This document shows positions 43,996 through 52,048 of a DNA stretch of 59,559 bases, piece by piece (the first letter of the stretch is position 1; each line of letters starts with the position of its first letter). Position numbers and translations under genes: made by a program. Source of the stretch: Chitinophagaceae bacterium (GTDB taxonomy: Bacteria > Bacteroidota > Bacteroidia > Chitinophagales > Chitinophagaceae); assembly GCA_947375185.1 (NCBI GenBank), contig CANCEU010000012.1:1-59559 (forward strand), in the 5' to 3' direction. The notes under the pieces were generated by a model. It worked only from the letters and a program-made list of their open reading frames with translations. It was not told where the DNA came from and ran no database searches.

Positions 43996-45051
43996 TTATT
44001 GAATACCTAATATTTTTTTATTGAACGATTCGTCTGATCCTGTGCTTGCAAAATCATCAAAAGCTTTTTCAGTTACTTTAATGATATTGTTTTGAATAAA
44101 CACTGCACCTTCGGCCGCACCTACTTCAGGATGTTTTAAGCAACATTCCCATTCCATTACCGCCCATCCTTTGTAATCATATGCTGCCAATTTGCTAAAG
44201 ATACTTTTAAAATCTACTTGACCATCACCTAAAGATCTAAATCTTCCGGCACGATCAATCCAATTTTGGTATCCACCATAAACGCCTTGCTTTGCCGAAG
44301 GATTAAATTCAGCATCCTTCACATGAAACATTTTAATACGTTCATGGAATGCATCAATATATCCTAAGTAATCCATGCATTGTAAAACAAAGTGCGATGG
44401 GTCATATAATAAACAAGCACGTGGATGTTGGTTTACTTTATCTAAAAACATTTCATACGAAACGCCATCATGTAAATCTTCGCCAGGATGAATTTCATAA
44501 CATAAGTCAACACCTACTTTATCATATTCATTTAAGATAGGCATCCATCTTTTAGCTAATTCCGTAAATCCAGTTTCTACTAAGCCTGCAGGGCGTTGTG
44601 GCCAAGGATAAACGGTATGCCATAATAATGCGCCACTGAATGTAGCTGATGCACTTAATCCTAAATTTTGTGAAGCTTTCGCAGCATACTTTAATTGTTG
44701 CACCGCCCACTCGGTTCTCGCTGTTGAATTGCCTCTAACTTCGGGTGGCGCAAAACCATCAAACTGTGCATCATATGCTGGATGTACAGCAACAAGTTGT
44801 CCTTGCAAATGCGTTGACAATTCTGTGATTTCTAAACCTGCTGCATTTACAATGCCTTTAATTTCGTCCGCATAGGTTTTACTTTCTGCAGCTTTTTGTA
44901 AATCAATGCAGCGCGCATCCCAACTTGGAATTTGCACTCCTTTGAAACCCAAACTGGCAGCCCATTTACAAATACCTTCTAGCGTATTAAATGGGGCCAC
45001 ATCGCCCATGAATTGAGCTAAAAATATACCTGGTCCTTTTACTGTTGTCAT
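43996..45051 (-). CDS. Xylose-isomerase-like TIM barrel (sugar epimerase/isomerase)
   Basis: A 351-residue cytoplasmic protein without signal peptide. The AP-endonuclease-2/xylose isomerase fold is shown by LGFKGVQIPSWD (~35-46), GLEITELSTHLQGQLVAVHP, and metal-site strands CYEIHPGED, LLYDPSHFVLQ, IKMFHVKDAEF and WAVMEWECCLK. These supply Glu, Asp, His and Glu ligands for a divalent metal. The substrate is probably a (keto-)hexose derivative, given the neighbouring Gfo/Idh/MocA and DUF1080 genes. It is followed by the cytochrome gene after 28 bases. Confidence 0.82.
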   Translation of the reverse strand: MTTVKGPGIFLAQFMGDVAPFNTLEGICKWAASLGFKGVQIPSWDARCIDLQKAAESKTYADEIKGIVNAAGLEITELSTHLQGQLVAVHPAYDAQFDGFAPPEVRGNSTARTEWAVQQLKYAAKASQNLGLSASATFSGALLWHTVYPWPQRPAGLVETGFTELAKRWMPILNEYDKVGVDLCYEIHPGEDLHDGVSYEMFLDKVNQHPRACLLYDPSHFVLQCMDYLGYIDAFHERIKMFHVKDAEFNPSAKQGVYGGYQNWIDRAGRFRSLGDGQVDFKSIFSKLAAYDYKGWAVMEWECCLKHPEVGAAEGAVFIQNNIIKVTEKAFDDFASTGSDESFNKKILGIQ

Positions 45052-45101
45052 TTTATTAATTTAAACATTGTAAGCAAGCTTACTTAAATCTTTGAATAAT
45101 C

Positions 45102-46259
45102 TTACAAAACGTAAGGCGTCCATTTTACATCTGATTGTGCTGATGCAACAACATTATCAATAAATGCCATACCTCTTAATCCATCTTCAATGCCAGGGAA
45201 ATCAAGCATTTCAGCAGTAGGCGTAGTGCCATCAATTTTGCATCCTAATGTTAATGCAAAGTTGCGATAGATGTTTGCAAATGCTTCTAAGTATCCTTCT
45301 GGATGCCCAGCCGGAGTACGACAGTTGTGACTTGCTGCTTTGTATAAGTGCGCACTTCCAGCTCTTAATATTTGTGCAGGTGCTTCCAACCATTTTACAA
45401 TTAAAGAATTAGGCTCATGTTGGAACCATTCTATTCCACCTTTCTCCCCATAAACCCTAATCTTTAATGCGTTCTCTTCGCCAGCAGCAACCTGTGATGC
45501 CATTAACACACCTTTAGCGCCATTATCGAATTTCAATAACACGGCACCATCATCATCCATTACACGACCTTCCACTAAAGTATTTAATTCGGCACATATT
45601 TCTGTAATTTTTGCACCCGTAACATATTCTGATAAATGTGCAGCATGCGTTCCAATATCACCCATTACGGAACTCTTGCCAGATTTTTTTGGATCGGTTC
45701 TCCAAGCAGCTTGTGCATTGCCTTCACGCTCGGAAAGCTTACTCAGCCAACCTTGCGGGTATTCCACCCATACTTTACGAATTTTTCCAAGCTTACCATC
45801 GGCAATCATTGCTTTAGCTTGTTTAACCATTGGGTAGCCTGAATAAGTATGTGTTAAGCAAAGTGTTAAACCTGTTTCATCTAATTTCTTTTTTAATTGC
45901 TTTGCTTCATCTAATGAAAAAGTAATTGGTTTTTCAATTACAACATGGAATCCATGATCCAATGCCATCATGGCTGGTGCAAAATGCGCAAAGTTGGGGG
46001 TAACGATAGTAACAAAATCCATTCGCTCGTTTGCCGGCAATGCAGCTTCCGCTTTTATCATTTCTTCATAAGTAAGATAGGTTCTTGACTCAGGTAAGAA
46101 CAATGCTTTGCCCGAAGCAACAGCAATTTCTGGATTGATACTTAAAGCTCCACAACACAATTCCACCAATCCATCCATATTTGCAGCTAAGCGATGAATG
46201 GCACCAATAAAGGCATCTTGGCCACCGCCGACCATGCCCATGCGCAATTTTCTATTCAT
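45102..46259 (-). CDS. Gfo/Idh/MocA family oxidoreductase (cytoplasmic)
   Basis: A 385-residue NAD(P)-dependent sugar oxidoreductase. The Rossmann start is GMVGGGQDAFIGAIHR (residues ~8-23), followed by VTIVTPNFAHFAPA, the EKP motif in HVVIEKPITFSL (catalytic Lys), and GDIGTHAAHLSEYV (His of the catalytic pair). No signal peptide. Family members oxidise or reduce hydroxyls on inositols and sugars, including 3-keto-glucose. It lies directly upstream of the TIM barrel, with a 50-base gap, and has an AACGATT motif 27 bases before its ATG. Confidence 0.88.
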   Translation of the reverse strand: MNRKLRMGMVGGGQDAFIGAIHRLAANMDGLVELCCGALSINPEIAVASGKALFLPESRTYLTYEEMIKAEAALPANERMDFVTIVTPNFAHFAPAMMALDHGFHVVIEKPITFSLDEAKQLKKKLDETGLTLCLTHTYSGYPMVKQAKAMIADGKLGKIRKVWVEYPQGWLSKLSEREGNAQAAWRTDPKKSGKSSVMGDIGTHAAHLSEYVTGAKITEICAELNTLVEGRVMDDDGAVLLKFDNGAKGVLMASQVAAGEENALKIRVYGEKGGIEWFQHEPNSLIVKWLEAPAQILRAGSAHLYKAASHNCRTPAGHPEGYLEAFANIYRNFALTLGCKIDGTTPTAEMLDFPGIEDGLRGMAFIDNVVASAQSDVKWTPYVL

Positions 46260-46285
46260 TTTTAATGTAGTTTTTAATACTTAAC

Positions 46286-46293
46286 AATCGTTT
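46286..46293 (-). promoter_or_regulatory. AACGATT motif upstream of Gfo/Idh/MocA gene (45102)
   Basis: In gene direction AAACGATT, 27 bases before the ATG at 46259, preceded by ACACAATA. A similar ACACAATT stands before the first copy in the 53507-53558 array. The core fits AAnCGnTT, the pattern of many LacI-family operators. Confidence 0.5.
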
Positions 46294-46435
46294 TATTGTG
46301 TCATGATAACACTTTCAAAAGAACACATTAGCAATTTCCCTCTATTTTCTCAAAAAACCCCATTTTTTCATCAAAAATATTTTAAAAGATTCCAAATAAA
46401 ATTTACATTTATCAAATCATTGATTGCTTATAAAC

Positions 46436-46443
46436 CAACGATT
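46436..46443 (+). promoter_or_regulatory. AACGATT motif upstream of hydroxypyruvate-isomerase-like gene
   Basis: CAACGATT seven bases before ATG 46451. The context AAACCAACGATT is shared with the copy before the DUF1080 gene (43559-43566, read on the minus strand). Confidence 0.5.
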
Positions 46444-46450
46444 TATTGCC

Positions 46451-47347
46451 ATGGCTTCAAATGTAAACAGAAGAAACTTACTTAAACAAGTTTTAACGGG
46501 CTCTGCTGCGCTTGCTGCGGGAGTTGTTTTGCCAACCTCAGTTTTGGCATCTGTTCATGAACAATATTCGAGCGATAAATTAAAAGGAAATATCAATCAT
46601 TCGGTTTGTAGATGGTGTTATAGCGATTTGCCTTTAGAAGATTTATGTAAAGTAGTAAATGAGATAGGCTTTGGTGCCATTGATTTACTAAAGCCAAATG
46701 AGTGGCCAATTGCAAAAAAATATGGATTGGATTGTTCAATGTGTTATACTGCAGGAGAGACAAGTTTAACGAAGGGCTGGAACGATTTAAAAAATCATGA
46801 TTGGCTAATAAAAGATTATTTAGATGGTATAAAATTAGTTGCAGCAGCTGGGTATAAAAATTTAATTTGTTTTGCCGGCAATCGCAATGGCATGGATGAT
46901 GAAACGGGTTTGAAAAATTGCGTAACTGGATTAAAACAAATTATGCCTTTGGCAGAAAAATTAGGCGTAATTATTCAAATAGAATTATTCAATTCAAGAA
47001 TAGATCACAAGGATTATATGGGTGATAAATCAGCCTGGGGCATTGAGTTGTGCAAGCGCTTAGGGTCCCCTAATTTCAAAATTCTTTTCGACATTTATCA
47101 TATGCAAATTGATGAAGGCGATATCATTCGTTCCATTCAAGATAGTCATCAATACTTTGGACACTATCATACAGCCGGTGTTCCAGGCCGACACGAAATT
47201 GATGAGCGTCAAGAATTAAATTATCCAGCAATTATGCGTGCCATTGTAGCTACAGGGTACAAAGGGTATGTTGCGCAAGAATTTATGCCGAAAGATGCCG
47301 ATAAAATTGCTTCTTTAAAAACTGCAATTAAAATTTGCGATGTTTAA
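46451..47347 (+). CDS. Exported hydroxypyruvate-isomerase-like TIM barrel
   Basis: About 298 residues from ATG 46451. The N-terminus has a Tat-type signal (NRRNLLKQVLTGSAALAAG) with the twin arginine followed by a hydrophobic run and an A-S cleavage region. The barrel matches the Hyi/xylose isomerase family: NHSVCRWCYSDLPLEDL, NLICFAGNRNG, VIIQIELFNSR (metal Glu), FDIYHMQIDEGD (Asp), FGHYHTAGVPGRHE (His) and GYVAQEFMPK (Glu). Exported forms are common in Bacteroidota sugar clusters; true hydroxypyruvate isomerase activity is doubtful. It is 49 bases ahead of the GMC gene. Confidence 0.8.
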   Translation: MASNVNRRNLLKQVLTGSAALAAGVVLPTSVLASVHEQYSSDKLKGNINHSVCRWCYSDLPLEDLCKVVNEIGFGAIDLLKPNEWPIAKKYGLDCSMCYTAGETSLTKGWNDLKNHDWLIKDYLDGIKLVAAAGYKNLICFAGNRNGMDDETGLKNCVTGLKQIMPLAEKLGVIIQIELFNSRIDHKDYMGDKSAWGIELCKRLGSPNFKILFDIYHMQIDEGDIIRSIQDSHQYFGHYHTAGVPGRHEIDERQELNYPAIMRAIVATGYKGYVAQEFMPKDADKIASLKTAIKICDV

Positions 47348-47396
47348 CAATCAATAACAATTCAAACAATTTCAATACAAACTTAAAATTAAAAAA

Positions 47397-49076
47397 ATGG
47401 CGGAACAACAGTATGACGCAATTGTCGTAGGATCGGGTATCAGCGGCGGTTGGGCAGCAAAAGAACTTACCGAAAAAGGATTAAAAGTATTGATGCTTGA
47501 GCGCGGTAGAAATATTGAGCATATCAAAGACTATGTAAACGCAAATAAAGAAGCTTGGGATCATCCGCATCGTGGTGGTAGAACGCAACAAATGATTCAG
47601 GATTATCCTGTATTAAAAAGAGACTATCCATTAAACGAAACAAACCTTGATTACTGGTGCGTAGATAAGGAAAGTCCTTATACTGAAACTAAACGTTTTG
47701 ACTGGTTTAGAGGATACCATGTTGGTGGCCGTTCTTTAATGTGGGGTCGTCAATCTTATCGTTGGTCTGATTTGGATTTTGAAGCTAATGGTAAAGAAGG
47801 GGTTGGTGTAGACTGGCCAGTGCGTTACAAGGATATTGCTCCTTGGTATGATTATGTTGAAAAATTTGCAGGTATTTCTGGAAATAAAGATGGTTTAGCA
47901 GTATTACCTGATGGACAATTTTTGCCTCCAATGGATTTAACATGTGTGGAGAAAGATGTTGCAGAAAGACTTAAAAAAGAATTTAAAGGAGAGCGCCATT
48001 TAATTATTGGACGTACTGCAAATATTACAGTGCCTCATGGTGGCCGTCCTGGTTGTCAGTTCCGTAATAAATGTTGGTTGGGTTGTCCATTTGGTGGTTA
48101 CTTCAGTACTCAGTCTTCTACTTTACCAGCAGCAATGGCTACGGGTAATTTAACTTTAAGACCATGGAGTATTGTTACTGAAATCAAATACGATAAGGAT
48201 AAAAAACGTGCAACAGGCGTAACAGTTTTAGATGCGGAAACAAATAAAACAATTGAGTACAAAGCAAAAATTATTTTTGTAAATGCATCTACTTTAAACA
48301 GTACTTGGTTGTTAATGAACTCGGCTACGGATGTATGGGAAGGTGGTTTAGGAAGTAGTTCAAATGCTTTAGGTAAAAACTTAATGGATCACCATTTAGG
48401 TATTGGTGCTGGTGGTGTGGTAGAAGGATACGAAGACCAATATACTTTTGGTCGTCGTGCTAATGGTTTCTACATTCCTCGTTACAGAAACTTTGGAACA
48501 GATAAGCGTGATTACTTACGTGGATTCGGATACCAAGGTGGTGGAACAAGACAAGGTTGGCAACATGAGGTGGCTGAATTTAGCATCGGTGCTGATTTTA
48601 AAGAATCATTAACCGAGCCAGGTGTTTGGACAATTGGAATGGGTGGATTTGGCGAGATGTTACCTGATCCAACAAATAAAGTAACCTTAGATAAGACAGT
48701 TAAAGATAAGTGGGGCTTAAATGTATTGAACATTGATTGTGAGTTGAAAGAAAACGAGCATAAAATGCGTAAGGACATATTAGCAGATGCACAAGAAATG
48801 TTAGAAAAAGCAGGTGTTAAAAATGTACAAGCGCACGAAGGTGATGGAACTCCAGGACGTGGTATTCATGAAATGGGTACAGCACGTATGGGTAGAGATC
48901 CAAAAACTTCAGTGTTAAACGGAAACAACCAAGTTTGGGATGCACCAAATGTGTTTGTTACCGATGGTGCATTTATGGCAAGTGCATCTTGTGTGAATCC
49001 ATCTTTAACTTACATGGCTTTCACAGCACGTGCTGTTGATTTTGCTGTTAGTGAATTAAAGAAAGGAAACTTATAA
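47397..49076 (+). CDS. GMC-family FAD sugar dehydrogenase, large subunit
   Basis: A 559-residue flavoprotein. FAD-binding starts YDAIVVGSGISGGWAAKEL (residues ~5-23) with LMLERG. The GMC signature region is GYHVGGRSLMWGRQSYRW. A cysteine motif GCQFRNKCWLGCPFGG (~220-235) resembles the three-cysteine 3Fe-4S site of FAD glucose dehydrogenase. The C-terminal active site has GRGIHEMGTARMG (His) and ASCVNPSLTYMAFTARA (Asn). It lacks its own signal peptide and is probably exported with the small subunit encoded 29 bases downstream. Likely reaction: oxidation of a sugar or glycoside, perhaps at C3, with electrons passing to cytochrome c. Confidence 0.88.
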   Translation: MAEQQYDAIVVGSGISGGWAAKELTEKGLKVLMLERGRNIEHIKDYVNANKEAWDHPHRGGRTQQMIQDYPVLKRDYPLNETNLDYWCVDKESPYTETKRFDWFRGYHVGGRSLMWGRQSYRWSDLDFEANGKEGVGVDWPVRYKDIAPWYDYVEKFAGISGNKDGLAVLPDGQFLPPMDLTCVEKDVAERLKKEFKGERHLIIGRTANITVPHGGRPGCQFRNKCWLGCPFGGYFSTQSSTLPAAMATGNLTLRPWSIVTEIKYDKDKKRATGVTVLDAETNKTIEYKAKIIFVNASTLNSTWLLMNSATDVWEGGLGSSSNALGKNLMDHHLGIGAGGVVEGYEDQYTFGRRANGFYIPRYRNFGTDKRDYLRGFGYQGGGTRQGWQHEVAEFSIGADFKESLTEPGVWTIGMGGFGEMLPDPTNKVTLDKTVKDKWGLNVLNIDCELKENEHKMRKDILADAQEMLEKAGVKNVQAHEGDGTPGRGIHEMGTARMGRDPKTSVLNGNNQVWDAPNVFVTDGAFMASASCVNPSLTYMAFTARAVDFAVSELKKGNL

Positions 49077-49105
49077 TTTTAATTAATTTTTTAAAAAATA
49101 ATTTT

Positions 49106-49672
49106 ATGATGAATAGAAGAGAAGCCTTATCAAGAGTTGCCATCCTAACAGGTGGTGTGGTATTAGGCGCTGAAGCTTTTTTATCTGGTTGCAAAACCAA
49201 TACCAATGGAATTTCACTTTCTAAAGATGATATCTCATTTTTAGATGAAGTAGCTGAAACCATAATTCCAAAAACAGCTACACCGGGTGCTAAAGATGCT
49301 AAAGTTGGTGAATTTATGAAAGTGATGGTGAATGATTGTTATGAAGCAAAAGACCAAACCATTTTCATGGAAGGTATTAAAAAATTAGACGAAGCATCTA
49401 AGAAATTAAACAGCAAAAACTTTATGGAGGCAACTCCTGCTCAACGCAAAACTTTATTAGAGTCATTAGATAAAGAAGCGAAGGAGTATCAAAAAACTGC
49501 AAAGCCCGAAGATCCTAAGCACTACTTCACAATGTTCAAGCAATTGACATTGTCAGGATTCTTTACTTCTGAGGTAGGTGCAACAAAAGCTTTACGATAT
49601 GTAGCTGTTCCAGGTAAATTTGTTGGGTCTTATCCTTATAAAAAAGGAGACAAGGCTTGGGCAACTAGCTAA
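49106..49672 (+). CDS. Gluconate 2-dehydrogenase subunit 3 family protein
   Basis: A 188-residue small subunit. The N-terminus MMNRREALSRVAILTGGVVL carries a Tat-like motif with a following SGCKTN that could be a lipobox. The mature part (SFLDEVAETIIPKTATPGAK, FMKVMVNDCY, FFTSEVGATKALRY) matches the family that escorts GMC dehydrogenases through the Tat system. ATG 49109 is an equal alternative start. It follows the GMC gene directly and is ended by a clear terminator. Confidence 0.9.
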   Translation: MMNRREALSRVAILTGGVVLGAEAFLSGCKTNTNGISLSKDDISFLDEVAETIIPKTATPGAKDAKVGEFMKVMVNDCYEAKDQTIFMEGIKKLDEASKKLNSKNFMEATPAQRKTLLESLDKEAKEYQKTAKPEDPKHYFTMFKQLTLSGFFTSEVGATKALRYVAVPGKFVGSYPYKKGDKAWATS

Positions 49673-49687
49673 TTGAACCTTACTATT

Positions 49688-49728
49688 AAAAGGCGAGTAC
49701 TATAAAAAGTAACTCGCCTTTTATTTTT
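49688..49728 (+). terminator. Rho-independent terminator after GMC small subunit
   Basis: An 11-bp stem (49688-49698 with 49712-49722, core AGGCGAGT) followed by ATTTTT. It separates the GMC pair from the next TIM-barrel gene, which therefore needs its own promoter. Confidence 0.8.
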
Positions 49729-49738
49729 CATTTCTATT

Positions 49739-49746
49739 TAACGATT
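49739..49746 (+). promoter_or_regulatory. AACGATT motif upstream of TIM-barrel gene (49761)
   Basis: TAACGATT followed by GC, 14 bases before ATG 49761. The TAACGATTGC string is identical to the copy nearest the start of the 52049-53503 gene. Confidence 0.5.
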
Positions 49747-49760
49747 GCAAAAACTTTATT

Positions 49761-50624
49761 ATGAATCATTCAAGAAGAGCGTTTATCCGTAATTCAACAT
49801 TAGTAGGATTGGGATTATTTATTCCGTTTAAAAATGAATTATTAGCAATGTCCAATAATGCTGGTAATCCATTTGGTATTCAATTGTGGACTGTAAAGGA
49901 TGCATTGGCAAAAGATCCGTTAGCTGTGTTAAAATATTTATCTCAGTGTGGCTATAAAAAAATTGAAAGCTTTGAAGGAGAGAAAGGAATTTTTTGGGGT
50001 ATGAAAAATACCGAGTTTAAAAAGCATATGGATGAATTGGGGATGAATTTAGTGTCAGCTCACTGCGATAACACCAAAAACTTTGATCGTAAGGCTGCAG
50101 AAGCTGCAGAGATAGGAATGAAGTATTTAATTTGTCCTTACAAAGGGCCTCAAAAATCACTTGATAATTTTAAGCAATTTGCTGACGAGTTTAATGAATG
50201 CGGCAAGATTGCTAAAAAACATGGCATTCGCTTTGCATATCATAATCATGACTATTCATTTAAGGCAATGGATGGAGTAGTGCCTCAGGATTTAATGATT
50301 CAAAATACTGATAAGGATACTGTTGATTTTGAAATGGATATGTATTGGACTGTTGCAGCGGGAGAGGATCCAATTGCGTATATGGATAAATTTCCCAATC
50401 GTTTTAAACTAGTACATGTAAAGGATCTAGTTAAAACAAATACTGCAGAAGGCCATGAGTCTTGCATTATTGGAAAAGGAACTATTGATTATAAAACATT
50501 ATTACCTCAAGTGTCAAAACGTGGTGTAAAACATATGATTGTTGAGCAGGAAGCTTACACTGGCACTACTGAATTAGATGCAGCTAAAGCAGATGCAGCT
50601 TATTTAAAAACATTGAAATGGTAA
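49761..50624 (+). CDS. Exported sugar phosphate isomerase/epimerase-like TIM barrel
   Basis: A 287-residue protein with a Tat-type start (SRRAFIRNSTLVGLGLFIPF). The barrel follows: GIQLWTVKDALAKDP, CGYKKIESFEG, NLVSAHCDNTK, IRFAYHNHDYSF, VDFEMDMYWTVAAGEDP (metal Asp), RFKLVHVKDLVK (His) and KHMIVEQEAYTG (Glu). It is the third xylose-isomerase-like barrel of the cluster and is not close to the other two. Exported location suggests it acts on a periplasmic oxidised sugar. It is monocistronic, bounded by terminators on both sides. Confidence 0.82.
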   Translation: MNHSRRAFIRNSTLVGLGLFIPFKNELLAMSNNAGNPFGIQLWTVKDALAKDPLAVLKYLSQCGYKKIESFEGEKGIFWGMKNTEFKKHMDELGMNLVSAHCDNTKNFDRKAAEAAEIGMKYLICPYKGPQKSLDNFKQFADEFNECGKIAKKHGIRFAYHNHDYSFKAMDGVVPQDLMIQNTDKDTVDFEMDMYWTVAAGEDPIAYMDKFPNRFKLVHVKDLVKTNTAEGHESCIIGKGTIDYKTLLPQVSKRGVKHMIVEQEAYTGTTELDAAKADAAYLKTLKW

Positions 50625-50661
50625 CAATTATAAAAAGACTATTTTAAATAATAGTAAACAT

Positions 50662-50698
50662 AAAAAATCCCAATAGTGAATTGCTATTGGGATTTTTT
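50662..50698. terminator. Bidirectional terminator between convergent genes
   Basis: A perfect 15-bp stem (50662-50676 with 50684-50698, core ATCCCAATAG) with a seven-base loop. A-run on one side and T-run on the other let it serve both the plus-strand TIM-barrel gene and the minus-strand aminotransferase gene. Confidence 0.85.
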
Positions 50699-50731
50699 AT
50701 TTGAAACTTGAATATTGTAATATCCTTCAGT

Positions 50732-51910
50732 TTATATTTTCACTTCTATTAAGTCTGTTGTTTTAATGATGGTTGATAATGCATTGTGCAATGCTTCCAA
50801 ATCCTGAATACTATTAAATGCATTGATAGAGTAGCGCATATAAATATCATCTCCTTGACGCATGATAGGTATTTCAATATTGAATTCTTTAAATAATTTT
50901 CTTTGTAGTACTTCGGGTTCTTTAGTGTGAATTGGTATACTTATCATTTGACCAATCCATTCATTGGTTAATGGACTAATGGGTTGTGTTCCCAATAGTT
51001 CATAAAACAAAGGCGCATTAGCAAGTACCATTTCATGACATTTTCTAGAAACTTCGGGCCAGTTATTGTCTTTCATAAAAATGATACTCATGGTTACTGC
51101 TAAGAAGGCTGAAAAGTCCCTAGTGCCAATCATTTGGTGGTAGTCTAAAAATTGCGAATCAGAAGGCTTGGCAGCTTTATACCCCCAGCTAATTACCAAT
51201 GGCTCACATAAATGTTGCACGCTTTTGTGTGCATATAAAAAGCTGGCGCCTTTTGGTGCCATCATCCATTTGTGGCATGCAGCTACATAAAAGTCTACAG
51301 CAAGTTCATTAATTTTTAAATCAATATGCGCAGGGGCATGTGCGCCATCTACAATGGTGATTAATCCTTTAGACTTTGCAATTTCACAAATTTCTTTTAC
51401 GGGAAATATTAATGCAGTTGCACTTGTGATATGACTAATAAAAATAGCTTTAGTTTTTGAAGTAAGTCCTTTAAAAAAGTCTTCAATAAATTGCTCCTTA
51501 GTTGTGATTGGTAAACTTATATGTTGTCTTTTATAAATTGCTTTCTTTTGATTGCAATAATAATCCCAGGTTCTATCACAAGCACCATATTCAATATCAG
51601 TAGCTAAAATTTCATCCCCTTCTTCCAAAGGAAATGATTTTGCAATAATATTTACAGCAAAGCTAGGGTTGGTTATATATACTAAATCGTCTTTATCGTC
51701 AACATGTACAAATTTTGCCAATGCTGCGCGCGAAGTAGATAAATATTCTACACCATCAAAAGCAATAAATTGAACGGGTTCTGCTTCCAATACCTTTTGC
51801 CATTGTTGGTAATAATCAAATACGGGTTTTGGCGTTGCCCCAAACGATCCAAAGTTTAAAAAATTAATATCTTTTCTTAATAAAAATTGATCTCTTAAAT
51901 TATTGTTCAT
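50732..51910 (-). CDS. Class V PLP-dependent aminotransferase-fold enzyme
   Basis: A 392-residue protein of the isopenicillin-N-epimerase/cysteine-desulfurase-like group. Motifs: NFGSFGATPKPVFDYY at the N-terminus, DIEYGACDRTWDYY, VDGAHAPAHIDLKI (PLP-binding Asp) and the Schiff-base lysine in ACHKWMMAPKG. No signal peptide. The catalytic Cys loop of cysteine desulfurases is not seen, so an epimerase/lyase acting on an amino acid is more likely; the substrate is unknown. It lacks the AACGATT motif seen at its neighbours. Confidence 0.85.
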   Translation of the reverse strand: MNNNLRDQFLLRKDINFLNFGSFGATPKPVFDYYQQWQKVLEAEPVQFIAFDGVEYLSTSRAALAKFVHVDDKDDLVYITNPSFAVNIIAKSFPLEEGDEILATDIEYGACDRTWDYYCNQKKAIYKRQHISLPITTKEQFIEDFFKGLTSKTKAIFISHITSATALIFPVKEICEIAKSKGLITIVDGAHAPAHIDLKINELAVDFYVAACHKWMMAPKGASFLYAHKSVQHLCEPLVISWGYKAAKPSDSQFLDYHQMIGTRDFSAFLAVTMSIIFMKDNNWPEVSRKCHEMVLANAPLFYELLGTQPISPLTNEWIGQMISIPIHTKEPEVLQRKLFKEFNIEIPIMRQGDDIYMRYSINAFNSIQDLEALHNALSTIIKTTDLIEVKI

Positions 51911-51990
51911 TTTCTTTTCACTTTTAAAATTATTAATTGCGCTTCTCTCTTATTTAAATTTGAGCCTTATTAAAACTATGTGAAGTTAAG

Positions 51991-52025
51991 CAAAAAAAAT
52001 CCCCTCGATGTTTCGAGGGGATTTT
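51991..52025 (-). terminator. Rho-independent terminator of Gfo/Idh/MocA gene (52049)
   Basis: A perfect 13-bp stem (51996-52008 with 52013-52025, core CCCCTCGA) and a four-base loop. The A-run at 51992-51999 is the T-run on the minus strand, so it ends the transcript of the 52049-53503 gene. Confidence 0.85.
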
Positions 52026-52048
52026 GAAATTTATTTTTAGAAATTGAA

